A stretch of 64,000 nucleotides of DNA from Procambarus clarkii (taxonomy: Eukaryota; Arthropoda; Malacostraca; Decapoda; Cambaridae), in contig NC_091158.1 of assembly GCF_040958095.1 (NCBI RefSeq), forward strand, positions 37,704,710 through 37,768,709, read 5' to 3'. A program made the translations under genes and the position numbers. Under the pieces are notes generated by a model that was given only the letters and a program-made list of their open reading frames with translations, was not told where the DNA came from and ran no database searches. Numbering within the stretch: position 1 is the stretch's first letter; every line of letters begins with the position of its first letter. Below, one piece after another: positions 1 through 12,027 of the stretch.

Positions 1-1510
1 GCCTGCCCACATATATGCCACCCCTGTAAGGCCGGCCCTCAAATATCCCACCCCTGTATGGGTGCCCGCCCACATATATCCCACCCCTGTACGAGTGCCC
101 GCTCACATATATCCCACCCCTGTATGGGTGCCCGCCCTCATATATCCAACATTTGCAAGGGTGCCCGCTCTCATATATCCCACCCCTGTATGGGTGCCCG
201 CCTTCATATATCCCACCCATGTTCGGGTGCCCGCCCTCATATATCCCTCCCCTGTACGGGTGCCCGCCCACATATATCCCACACCTGTACGGGTGCCCGC
301 CCTCATGTATCCCACCCCTGTCCGGGTGCCTGTCTTCATATATCCCACCTATGTACGGGTGCCCGCCCGCATGTATCCCAACCCTGTACGGGTGCCCTCC
401 CATATATAGCCCACCCCTATACGGATTCCCGCCCTCATATATCCGACTCCTGTACGGTTGCCCGCCCTCATAACTCACCCCTGTACGGTTGCCCGCCATC
501 ATATATCCCACACCTTTACGGGTCCCGGCCCTCATATATCTCACCACTATACGGGTCCCCGCCCTCATATATCCCACCAATGTATGGGTGCCCGCCCATT
601 TATAGCCCCACACCTGTACTGGTGCCTGCACGCATAAATGCCAAGCCTGTACGGTTGCCCGCCCTCATATTTCCCACCCCTGTACGGGTCCCTGCCCTCA
701 TATAACCCACACCTTTACGGGTGCCCGACGTCATATACCCCACCCTAGTATGGGTGCCCGCCCTCATATATCACACCCCTGTTCGGGTGCCCGCCCTCAT
801 ATATCCCACCCTGTACGGGTGCCCGACGTCATATACCCCACCCTAGTATGGGTGCCCGCCCTCATATATCACACCCCTGTTCGGGTGCCTGCCCGCATAT
901 ATCCCACCCCTGTTCGGGTGCCCGCCCTCATATATCCCACCCCTGTACAGGTGTCCGCCCACATATATCCCACCCCTGTATGGGTGCCCGACCTCATATA
1001 TCCCACACCTGTATGAGTGCCCGCCCTCATATATCCCACCCCTGTACGGGTGCCCGACCTCATATATCCCACATCTGTACGGGTGCCCGGCGTCATATAT
1101 CCCACCCCTGTACGGGTGTCCGCGCTCTTATATCCCACAGCTGTATGGGTGCCCGACCTCATATATCCCCTACCTGTACGGATGCCCGCCTTAATATATC
1201 CCACCCCTGCACGGGTGCCCGCCTACATATATGCCATCACTGTACGGGTACCTGCCCTCATATATCCCACTTCTGTACGTTTCCCCTCCCTCATATATCC
1301 CACTCTAATACGGGTGCCCGCTCTCATATATCTCACCCCTGTACGGGTGCCCTCCCTCATTTATCCCACCCCTGTACGGGTGTCCGCCCTCATATTTCCC
1401 ACCCCAGTACGGGCACCCGACCTCATATATCCCACCTTTGTACGGGTGCCCTCCCTCATGTATCCCACCCCTGTACGGGTGCCCGTCTGCATGTATCCCA
1501 CCCCTGTACG

Positions 1511-4500
1511 GGTGCCTGCCCTCATAGATCACACCCTTGTACGGGTGCCCGCCCTCATATATCGCACCCCTTTACGGGTTCCCGTTATCATATATCCCAC
1601 CTGTCACCGGATGCCCGCCATATTATATCCAACCCGTGTGCGAGTCCCCGCTCTCATATATCACACCCATATAGTGGTGCACGCCCTCATATATCCCATC
1701 CCTGTACGGGTGCCCGCCCTCATATATCCCATCCCTATATGGGTGCCCGCGCTCATATATACAACCCCTGTATGGGTTCCTGCCATCACATATCCCACCC
1801 GTGTACGGGTTCCCGCCCTATTATATCCAACCCGTGTACGAGTCCCCGCCCTCATATATCACACCCATATAGTGGTGCACGCCCTCATAAAGCCAACGCC
1901 TGTACGGGTGCCCGACATCACATATCCCACCCCTGTACGGATCCCCGCGCTCATATATCCCACCCCTGTACGGGTTCCCGACCTCATTTATCCCCCCCTG
2001 TGTGGGTGCCCGCACTCATATATCCCATGCGTGTACGGGTCCCCGCCCACATGTATCAAACCCCTGTATGGGTGACGGCCCTTCATATATCCCACCCCTG
2101 TACGGGGGCCCCCCGCATATATCCCTCCCCTATACGGGTGCCCGCCCTCATATATCGCACCCCTGTACTGAGGCCCGCCCGCATAAATGCCACCTCTATA
2201 AGGATGCCCGCCCTCATATATCCCACCACTGTACGGCTGCCCGCCCACATATATCCCACCCGTGTACAGGTGCCCGCCCTGATATATCCCACCCGTTTAC
2301 GGGTGCCCGCCCTGATATATCCCACCCGTGTACGGGTCCCCGCCATCATATATCACACCCATATACGGGTGCCCGCTCTCATATATCCCACCCCCTTTAC
2401 GGGCGCCCGCCCTAATATATCCCACCCCTGTACGGGTGCCCTCCCGCATATATCCCTCCCCTGTACGGGTGCCCGCTACAATTATCCCACCCCTGTACGG
2501 GTGCCCGCACTCATATATCACACCCCTGTATGGGTGACGGCCCCTCTTATATCCCACTTCTCTACAGGGGACCGCCCGCATATTTCCCACCCTTGTACAG
2601 GTGCCCGTCGCCATATATCCCACCCCGATACGTGTGCCTGCCTACATACATCCCACCTCTGTACGGGTGTCCGCCCTCATATATCTCACCCCTGTACGGG
2701 TGCCCGCCTTCATTTATCCCATCCGTGTACGGGTGCCCCCCCTCATACATCCCACCCCAGTACTGGTGCATGCCCTCATATATCCCATTCGTGTACGGGT
2801 ACCCGCCCTCATATATCCCACCCTTGTACTGGAGCCCGCTCAAAAATATGCCACCCCTGTAAGGATACCCGCCTTCATATATCCCAACCCTGTACGGGTG
2901 CCCGATCACATATATCCCACTCCTGTATGGGTGCCAGCCCTCATATATCTCATCCCTGTACGGGTGTCTGCCTTCATATATCCCACCCGTGTACGAGTGC
3001 CCGCCCTGAAATATCCCACCCGTGTACGGGTCCCCACCCTCATATATTACACCCAAATACGGGTGCCCGCCCTCATATATCATACCCCATTTACGGGCGC
3101 CCGCCCTCATATATCCCACCCCTGTACGGGTGCCCACCCGCATATATCTCTCCCCTGTACGGGTACCCGCCCTCATATATCCCACCCGTGTACGGGTGCC
3201 CATCTTTATATATCCCACCCCTGTGCTGGTGCCCGCCCTCATATATCTGACCCCTGTACTGGTGCCCGCCCGAATATTTGCCACCCCTGTAAGGATGCCA
3301 ACCATAATATATGCCACCCCTGTACGGGTGCCCGCCCTCATATATACCACCCCTGCACCGGTGCCCGCCCTCATATATCCCAGCCCTGTATGGGTACCCG
3401 CCTACATATATCAGACCCCTGTACGGGTGTTCGCCCTCATATATCCCACCCCTGTACGAGTGTCCGCCGTCATATATCCCATCCGTGTACGGGTGCCCGC
3501 CCGCATATATCCCACCCCTGTACGGGTGCCCGCCTGTATATATCACACCCCTGTACGTGTGTCCGCCCTCGTATGTCCCACCCATGCACAGGTGCCCGCC
3601 CTCATATATCCCACCCCTGTACGGGTGCCCGCCTGCAAATAGCCCACCCGTGTACGGGTGCCCGCCCTGATATATCCCACCCCTGTACGGGTCCTCGCCC
3701 TCATATATCACACCCATATACGGGTGCCCGCCCTCATAAATCCCACCCCCTATACGGCCGCCTGCCCTCATATGTCCCACCCTTGTTTGGGTGCCCGCCC
3801 TCATACATCACATCCCTGTATGGGTGCCCGCCCGCATATATCCCACCCCTGTACGGGTGCCCGCCCTCATATATCACACCCCTGTACGGGTATCCGCCCT
3901 CATATATCCCACCCCTGTACGGGTATCCGCCCGCATATATCCCACCCCAGAACGGGTGCCCGCCCGCATATATCTCACCCCTGTACGGGTATCCGCCCTC
4001 ATATATCCCACCCTTGTACGGGTATCCGCCCTCATATATCCCACCCCTGTACGGGTGCCCGACCTCATATATCCCACACCTGTACGGGTGCCCGCCCGCA
4101 TATATCCCACCCCTGTACGGGTGCCCGCCCTCATATATCACACCCCTGTACGTGTGTCCGCCCTCGTATGTCCCACCCCTGTACGGGTGCCCGCCCTCAT
4201 ATATCCCACACCTGTACGGGTGCCCGCCTACATGTAGGCCACCCGTTTACGGGTGCCCGCCCTGATATATCCCTCCCCTGTACGGGTCCTCGCCCTCATA
4301 TATCACACCCATATACGGGTGCCTGCCCTCATATATCCCACCCTTGTATGGGTGCTCGCCCGCATATATTCCTCCCCTGTACGGGTGCCCGCCTTTATAT
4401 ATCCCACCCCTATACGGTGCCAACCATCATATATCCCATCCCTGTACGGGTGTCCGCCCTCATATATCCCACCCCTGTACTGGTGCCCGCCCGCATAAAA

Positions 4501-5781
4501 GCCACCCCTGTAAGGATGCCCGCTATCATATATCCCACCCCTGTACGGGTGTCCGCCCGGATATATATAACCCCTGTACGGGTGCCCGCCCACATATATC
4601 TTACCCCTGTACGGGTGCCAACCTGCATGTATCCCACCCCTTTACGGATGCCCGCCCTTATATATCGCGCCCCTGTACGGGTGCTTGCCCTCATATATGC
4701 CACCCCCCCTGTACGGGTGCCCGCCCATATATAGCCCACCCCTATACGGGTGCCCGCAATCATATATCCGACTCCTTTACGGTTGCCCACCCTCACATAT
4801 CTCACCAATGTACGGGTGCTCGCCCATATATAGACCACACCTGTACTGGTGCCTGCCCGCATAAATGCCACCCCTGTACGGTTGCCCGCCCTCATATATC
4901 TGAACCCTCTACGGGTCCCCCCCCTCATATATCCCACCCCTGTACGGGTCCCCGCCATCATATATCCCACCAATGTACGGGTGCCCACTATCATATATCC
5001 CACCCCCTCTACGGGCGCCCGCCCTCATATATCCCACCCTTGTACGGGTGCCCGTCCTCATATATCACATCCCTGTATGGGTGGGCCCCGCATATATCCC
5101 ACCCCTGTACGGGTGCCCGCCCTCATATATCCATCCCCTGTACGGGTATCTGCCCTCATATATCCCACCCCTGTACGGGTGCCCGACCTCATATATCCCA
5201 CACCTGAAACAAGTGCCTGCCTGCATATATCCCACCCCGTTACGGGTTCCCGCCCCCATATATCCCACCTCTATACGGGTTCCAGCCCTCATATATCCCA
5301 CCAATGTACGGGTGCCTGCCCATATATAGCTCTCACCTGTACGGGTCTCCGCCCTAATATATACCACCCCTGTATGAGTGCCCGCCCTCATATATCCAAC
5401 CCGTGTACAAGTCCCCTCCCTCATATATCCCACCCATGTATGGATGGCCACCCTCATATATCCCACCCCCTTTACGGGCGCCCACCAGCATATATCCCAC
5501 CCCCGTACGGGTGTTCGACCTCATGTATCCCATCCCTGTACGGGTGTCTGCTCTCTTATATCCCACCCCTGTACGCGTGCCCGACATCATATATCCCACC
5601 CCTGTACGGGTGCCCGCCCTCATATATCCCACCCCCTTTACGGGCGCCCGCTTTCATATATCCCACCCCAGTATGGGTGCCCGCCCGCATATATCCCTCA
5701 CCTGTATGGGTGCCCGCAACATATATCCCACCACTGTACGGGTGCCCGCCCTCATATATCCCACCCCTGTACGGGTGTACG
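1511..5781 (+). repeat. Higher-order satellite duplication, copy A (4,271 bp)
   Basis: The variant-unit order from 1,511 recurs from 5,782 onward at a constant offset of 4,271 bp, shown for example by matching landmarks at 2,002/6,273, 2,530/6,801 and 3,022/7,293. The copies differ at only a few positions, so the duplication is much younger than the 33-bp array itself. It reads as an unequal exchange in register at the shared GGGTGCCTGC motif (about 1,510 and 5,781). Confidence 0.9.
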
Positions 5782-8700
5782 GGTGCCTGCCCTCATAGAT
5801 CACACCCTTGTACGGGTGCCCGCCCTCATATATCGCACCCCTTTACGGGTTCCCGTTATCATATATCCCACCTGTCACCGGATGCCCGCCATATTATATC
5901 CAACCCGTGTGCGAGTCCCCGCTCTCATATATCACACCCATATAGTGGTGCACGCCCTCATATATCCCATCCCTGTACGGGTGCCCGCCCTCATATATCC
6001 CATCCCTATATGGGTGCCCGCGCTCATATATACAACCCCTGTATGGGTTCCTGCCATCACATATCCCACCCGTGTACGGGTTCCCGCCCTATTATATCCA
6101 ACCCGTGTACGAGTCCCCGCCCTCATATATCACACCCATATAGTGGTGCACGCCCTTATAAAGCCAACGCCTGTACGGGTGCCCGACATCACATATCCCA
6201 CCCCTGTACGGATCCCCGCGCTCATATATCCCACCCCTGTACGGGTTCCCGACCTCATTTATCCCCCCCTGTGTGGGTGCCCGCACTCATATATCCCATG
6301 CGTGTACGGGTCCCCGCCCTCATGTATCAAACCCCTGTATGGGTGACGGCCCTTCATATATCCCACCCCTGTACGGGGGCCCCCCGCATATATCCCTCCC
6401 CTATACGGGTGCCCGCCCTCATATATCGCACCCCTGTACTGAGGCCCGCCCGCATAAATGCCACCTCTGTAAGGATGCCCGCCCTCATATATCCCACCAC
6501 TGTACGGCTGCCCGCCCACATATATCCCACCCGTGTACAGGTGCCCGCCCTGATATATCCCACCCGTTTACGGGTGCCCGCCCTGATATATCCCACCCGT
6601 GTACGGGTCCCCGCCATCATATATCACACCCATATACGGGTGCCCGCTCTCATATATCCCACCCCCTTTATGGGTGCACGCCCTAATATATCCCACCCCT
6701 GTACGGGTGCCCTCCCGCATATATCCCTCCCCTGTACGGGTGCCCGCTACAATTATCCCACCCCTGTACGGGTGCCCGCACTCATATATCACACCCCTGT
6801 ATGGGTGACGGCCCCTCTTATATCCCACCCCTCTACAGGGGACCGCCCGCATATTTCCCACCCTTGTACAGGTGCCCGTCGCCATATATCCCACCCCGAT
6901 ACGTGTGCCTGCCTACATATATCCCACCTCTGTACGGGTGTCCGCCCTCATATATCTCACCCCTGTACGGGTGCCCGCCTTCATTTATCCCATCCGTGTA
7001 CGGGTGCCCCCCCTCATACATCCCACCCCAGTTCTGGTGCATGCCCTCATATATCCCATTCGTGTACGGGTGCCCGCCCTCATATATCCCACCCTTGTAC
7101 TGGAGCCCGCTCAAAAATATGCCACCCCTGTAAGGATACCCGCCTTCATATATCCCAACCCTGTACGGGTGCCCGATCACATATATCCCACTCCTGTATG
7201 GGTGCCAGCCCTCATATATCTCATCCCTGTACGGGTGTCTGCCTTCATATATCCCACCCGTGTACGAGTGCCCGCCCTGAAATATCCCACCCGTGTACGG
7301 GTCCCCACCCTCATATATTACACCCAAATACGGGTGCCCGCCCTCATATATCATACCCCATTTACGGGCGCCCGCCCTCATATATCCCACCCCTGTACGG
7401 GTGCCCACCCGCATATATCTCTCCCCTGTACGGCTACCCGCCCTCATATATCCCACCCGTGTACGGGTGCCCATCTTTATATATCCCACCCCTGTGCTGG
7501 TGCCCGCCCTCATATATCTGACCCCTGTACTGGTGCCCGCCCGAATATTTGCCACCCCTGTAAGGATGCCAACCATAATATATGCCACCCCTGTACGGGT
7601 GCCCGCCCTCATATATACCACCCCTGCACCGGTGCCCGCCCTCATATATCCCAGCCCTGTACGTGTGTCCGCCCTCGTATGTCCCACCCATGTACAGGTG
7701 CCCGCCCTCATATATCCCACCCCTGTACGGGTGCCCGCCTGCAAATAGCCCACCCGTGTACGGGTGCCCGCCCTGATATATCCCACCCCTGTACGGGTCC
7801 TCGCCCTCATATATCACACCCATATACGGGTGCCCGCCCTCATAAATCCCACCCCCTATACGGCCGCCTGCCCTCATATGTCCCACCCTTGTTTGGGTGC
7901 CCGCCCTCATACATCACATCCCTGTATAGGTGCCCGCCCGCATATATCCCACCCCTGTACGGGTGCCCGCCCTCATATATCACACCCCTGTACGGGTATC
8001 CGCCCTCATATATCCCACCCCTGTACGGGTATCCGCCCGCATATATCCCACCCCAGAACGGGTGCCCGCCCGCATATATCTCACCCCTGTACGGGTATCC
8101 GCCCTCATATATCCCACCCTTGTACGGGTATCCGCCCTCATATATCCCACCCCTGTACGGGTGCCCGACCTCATATATCCCACACCTGTACGGGTGCCCG
8201 CCCGCATATATCCCACCCCTGTACGGGTGCCCGCCCTCATATATCACACCCCTGTACGTGTGTCCGCCCTCGTATGTCCCACCCCTGTACGGGTGCCCGC
8301 CCTCATATATCCCACACCTGTACGGGTGCCCGCCTACATGTAGGCCACCCGTTTACGGGTGCCCGCCCTGATATATCCCTCCCCTGTACGGGTCCTCGCC
8401 CTCATATATCACACCCATATACGGGTGCCTGCCCTCATATATCCCACCCCTGTATGGGTGCTCGCCCGCATATATTCCTCCCCTGTACGGGTGCCCGCCT
8501 TTATATATCCCACCCCTATACGGTGCCAGCCATCATATATCCCATCCCTGTACGGGTGTCCGCCCTCATATATCCCACCCCTGTACTGGTGCCCGCCCGC
8601 ATAAAAGCCACCCCTGTAAGGATGCCCGCTATCATATATCCCACCCCTGTACGGGTGTTCGCCTGGATATATATAACCCCTGTACGGGTGCCCGCCCACA

Positions 8701-9887
8701 TATATCTTACCCCTGTACGGGTGCCAACCTGCATGTATCCCACCCCTTTACGGATGCCCGCCCTTATATATCGCGCCCCTGTACGGGTGCTTGCCCTCAT
8801 ATATGCCACCCCCCCTGTACGGGTGCCCGCCCATATATAGCCCACCCCTATACGGGTGCCCGCAATCATATATCCGACTCCTTTACGGTTGCCCACCCTC
8901 ACATATCTCACCAATGTACGGGTGCTCGCCCATATATAGACCACACCTGTACTGGTGCCTGCCCGCATAAATGCCACCCCTGTACGGTTGCCCGCCCTCA
9001 TATATCTGAACCCTCTACGGGTCCCCGCCCTCATATATCCCACCCCTGTACGGGTCCCCGCCATCATATATCCCACCAATGTACGGGTGCCCACTATCAT
9101 ATATCCCACCCCCTCTACGGGCGCCCGCCCTCATATATCCCACCCTTGTACGGGTGCCCGTCCTCATATATCACATCCCTGTATGGGTGGGCCCCGCATA
9201 TATCCCACCCCTGTACGGGTGCCCGCCCTCATATATCCATCCCCTGTACGGGTATCTGCCCTCATATATCCCACCCCTGTACGGGTGCCCGACCTCATAT
9301 ATCCCACACCTGAAACAAGTGCCCGCCTGCATATATCCCACCCCGTTACGGGTTCCCGCCCCCATATATCCCACCTCTATACGGGTTCCAGCCCTCATAT
9401 ATCCCACCAATGTACGGGTGCCTGCCCATATATAGCTCTCACCTGTACGGGTCTCCGCCCTAATATATACCACCCCTGTATGAGTGCCCGCCCTCATATA
9501 TCCAACCCGTGTACAAGTCCCCTCCCTCATATATCCCACCCATGTATGGATGGCCACCCTAATATATCCCACCCCCTTTACGGGCGTTCACCAGCATATA
9601 TCCCACCCCCGTACGGGTGTTCGACCTCATGTATCCCATCCCTGTACGGGTGTCTGCTCTCATATATCCCACCCCTGTACGCGTGCCCGACATCATATAT
9701 CCCACCCCTGTACGGGTGCCCGCCCTCATATATCCCACCCCCTTTACGGGCGCCCGCTTTCATATATCCCACCCCAGTATGGGTGCCCGCCCGCATATAT
9801 CCCTCACCTGTATGGGTGCCCGCAACATATATCCCACCACTGTACGGGTGCCCGCCCTCATATATCCCACCCCTGTACGGGTGTACG
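5782..9887 (+). repeat. Higher-order satellite duplication, copy B (4,106 bp)
   Basis: Tandem partner of the preceding block. From about 7,662 the offset drops from 4,271 to 4,106 bp. This means copy B lacks 165 bp, exactly five 33-bp units, corresponding to about 3,391-3,555 of copy A. Both copies end with the irregular join TGTACGGGTGTACGGGTG (near 5,768 and 9,874), so this out-of-register join existed before the duplication. After 9,887 the sequence changes to units resembling blocks S6 and S7 in inverse orientation. Confidence 0.9.
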
Positions 9888-11363
9888 GGTGCCTGCACTC
9901 ATATATCACACCCCTGAATGGGTGACGGCCCCTCTTATATCCCACCCTTGTAGAGGGGACCGCCCGCATATTTCCCACCCCTGCACAGGTGCCCGCCTTC
10001 ATATATCCCACCCATGTACGTGTGCCGGCCTACGTCTATTCCACCCCTGTACGGGTGTCCGCCCTCATATATCCCACCCCCTGTATGGTTGTCCGCCCTC
10101 ATACATCCCACCCCTGTACTGGTTCCCGCTCAAAAATATGCCACCCCTGTAAGGATACCCGCCTTCGTATATCCCACCCTTGTACGGGAGCCCGCACACA
10201 TATATCCCACCCCTGTATGGGTGCCCGCCCTCATATATCCCATCCCTGTACGGGTTCCCGCCCTCATATATCCCACCCTTGTATAGGTGCGTGCCCTTAT
10301 ATATCCCACCTCTGTACGGGTGCCCGCCTTCATATATCCCTCACGTGTACGGGTGCCCGCCCTGAAATATCCCACCCGTGTACGGATCCCCACCCTAATA
10401 CATTACACCCATATACGGGTGCCCGCTCTCATATATCCTACCCTATTTACGGGCGCCCGCCCTTATATATACCACCCCTGTTCGGGTGCCCGCCCTCATA
10501 TATCTCTCCCCTGTAAGGGTGCCTGCCCTCGTATATCCCACCCCTGTACTGGTGCCTGCCCTCATATATCCCATCCCCTGTACCTGGTGCCGCTCGCATA
10601 TATGCCACCCCTGTAAGGATACCGACATTCATATATCCCCCTCCTGTACGGGTGCACGCCCGCATATATCTCTCCCTTGTACGGGTGCTCGCCCTCATAT
10701 ATCCCACCCCTGTACTGGTGCCCGCCCTCATATATCCCACTCCTTGTACGGGTGCCTGCCCTCATATATCCTAACCCTGTACGAGTGCCCTCCTTCATAT
10801 ATCCCACCCGAATACGGGTGCCCGCCCTGATATATCCCACCCATGTACGGATCCCCGCCCGCATATATCACACACATATACGGGTGCCCGACTTCATATA
10901 TCCCACCCCCTTTACGGGAGCCCGCCCTCATATATCCCACCCCTGTTCGGGTGCCCGCCCGCATATATCCCTCCCCTGTACCGATGCCCGCTACATATAA
11001 CCCACCCCTGTACGGGTGCCCGCCCTCATATATCCCACCCGTGTACGGGTGCGAGCCTTTATATATCTCACCCCTGTACTGGTGCCCGCTTGCATATCTG
11101 CCACCTCTGTAAGGATGCCCGCCATAATATATGCCACCTTTGTACAGGTGCCCACCCTCATATATCCCACCCCTGTACGGGTGCCCGCCTTCATATATCC
11201 CACCCCTGTACGGGTGCCCGCCTACATATATCCCACCCCTGTACGGGTGTTCGCCCTCATATATCCCACCCCTGTACAGATGTCCGCACTCATATATCCC
11301 ATACTTGTACGGGTCCCCGCCCTCATATATCCCACCCTTGTACGGGTGCCCGCCCGCATATAG

Positions 11364-11528
11364 CCCTCTCCTTTCTCCTCGGCCTCCTATTCCTCCTCGC
11401 CCTCCTCCTCCTTCTTCTCCGCCCTCCTCCTAATTCCTCCTTCCTCCTAGCCCTCCTCCTCCTTTCTCCTTGCCCTCCTCCTCCTCCTCCTCCTCGCCCT
11501 TCTCCTCCCACTTCCTCCTTGCTCTCCT
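11364..11528. repeat. Polypyrimidine (TCC/CTT-rich) tract
   Basis: About 165 bp composed almost entirely of C and T in irregular TCC, CTC and CTT triplets. It lies between satellite block S1 and the right-arm fragment of the CCCAGCAAAC element. In the two full copies of that element a pyrimidine-rich array also precedes the right arm, but with a different 16-bp unit. This tract could be a diverged or alternative internal array of the same element. Confidence 0.85.
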
Positions 11529-12027
11529 CCAATATATAAGACAACAAAACGTTTTCAGATTCTTTCACACCACTTTCCAGCAACATTTATAATTTATATC
11601 AATTATTTTAGGGAGTAATACATAAATTATATACTTAAACATGATACTAGTGTTTAGTGGAATGCATAAGGAGTCAAATGGTGTTAAAAAGAGCGATTTT
11701 TAGAAAAATTGTAAAACTACTTTTTCTGATCGTAGAACAACTAAATGTATTTTGAAGGTTTCATTCAGCCATTAAATATCATTCACAATTTATTAATGAA
11801 TTTGACCAAAAACACCATATATTTTATATTTAAACATGTAAAAACTATTTGTAATACATTAGGAACAAAATAGTCGTAGAAAAACAATTTATTATAAAAC
11901 CTATGTGTTTGGATTTTTGGATTAAAAGTTTCTCAAAGGCTCTCCTGAACCATTCTCAATGCAAGTCATTCCTACACCTATGGGAAGAGATAGACGAACG
12001 TTTTCTATATGATTTGTGTTTGCTTGG
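11529..12027 (+). mobile_element. Right-end fragment of the CCCAGCAAAC element
   Basis: About 500 bp closely matching the right arms of the two full copies (28,271-28,783 and 55,882-56,395). It starts at the shared CCAATATA...GACAACAAAACG motif and ends in a decayed terminus, TGTTTGCTTGG, against TGTTTGCTGGG in the full copies. The left arm and G-rich minisatellite are absent. No target duplication is visible. It sits exactly between the plus-oriented and minus-oriented satellite blocks. I see no protein-coding potential. Confidence 0.85.

Larger units (their letters stand above)
1..11363 (+). repeat. 33-bp satellite block S1 (C-rich strand on top)
   Basis: Continuous head-to-tail array of a 33-bp unit. 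The unit contains CCCACCCCTGTACGGGTG followed by a pyrimidine-rich stretch ending in CATATAT. Units differ by scattered substitutions and occasional shortened or lengthened units. Because 33 is eleven codons and the consensus has no stop in any frame, very long open frames of 11-residue repeats appear on both strands. I read these as a by-product, not as genes. The array runs in from the left window edge and ends in a pyrimidine tract at 11,364. It is opposite in orientation to every other satellite block here. Confidence 0.97.

Noticed and set aside
848..3250. 800-codon His/Cys/Pro repeat frame (and an 890-codon one at 4,849-7,521)
   Set aside because: All six frames are open in this array because the unit is 33 bp without stops. 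There is no start context, no splice or promoter evidence, and the frame ends wherever a unit-length change occurs.
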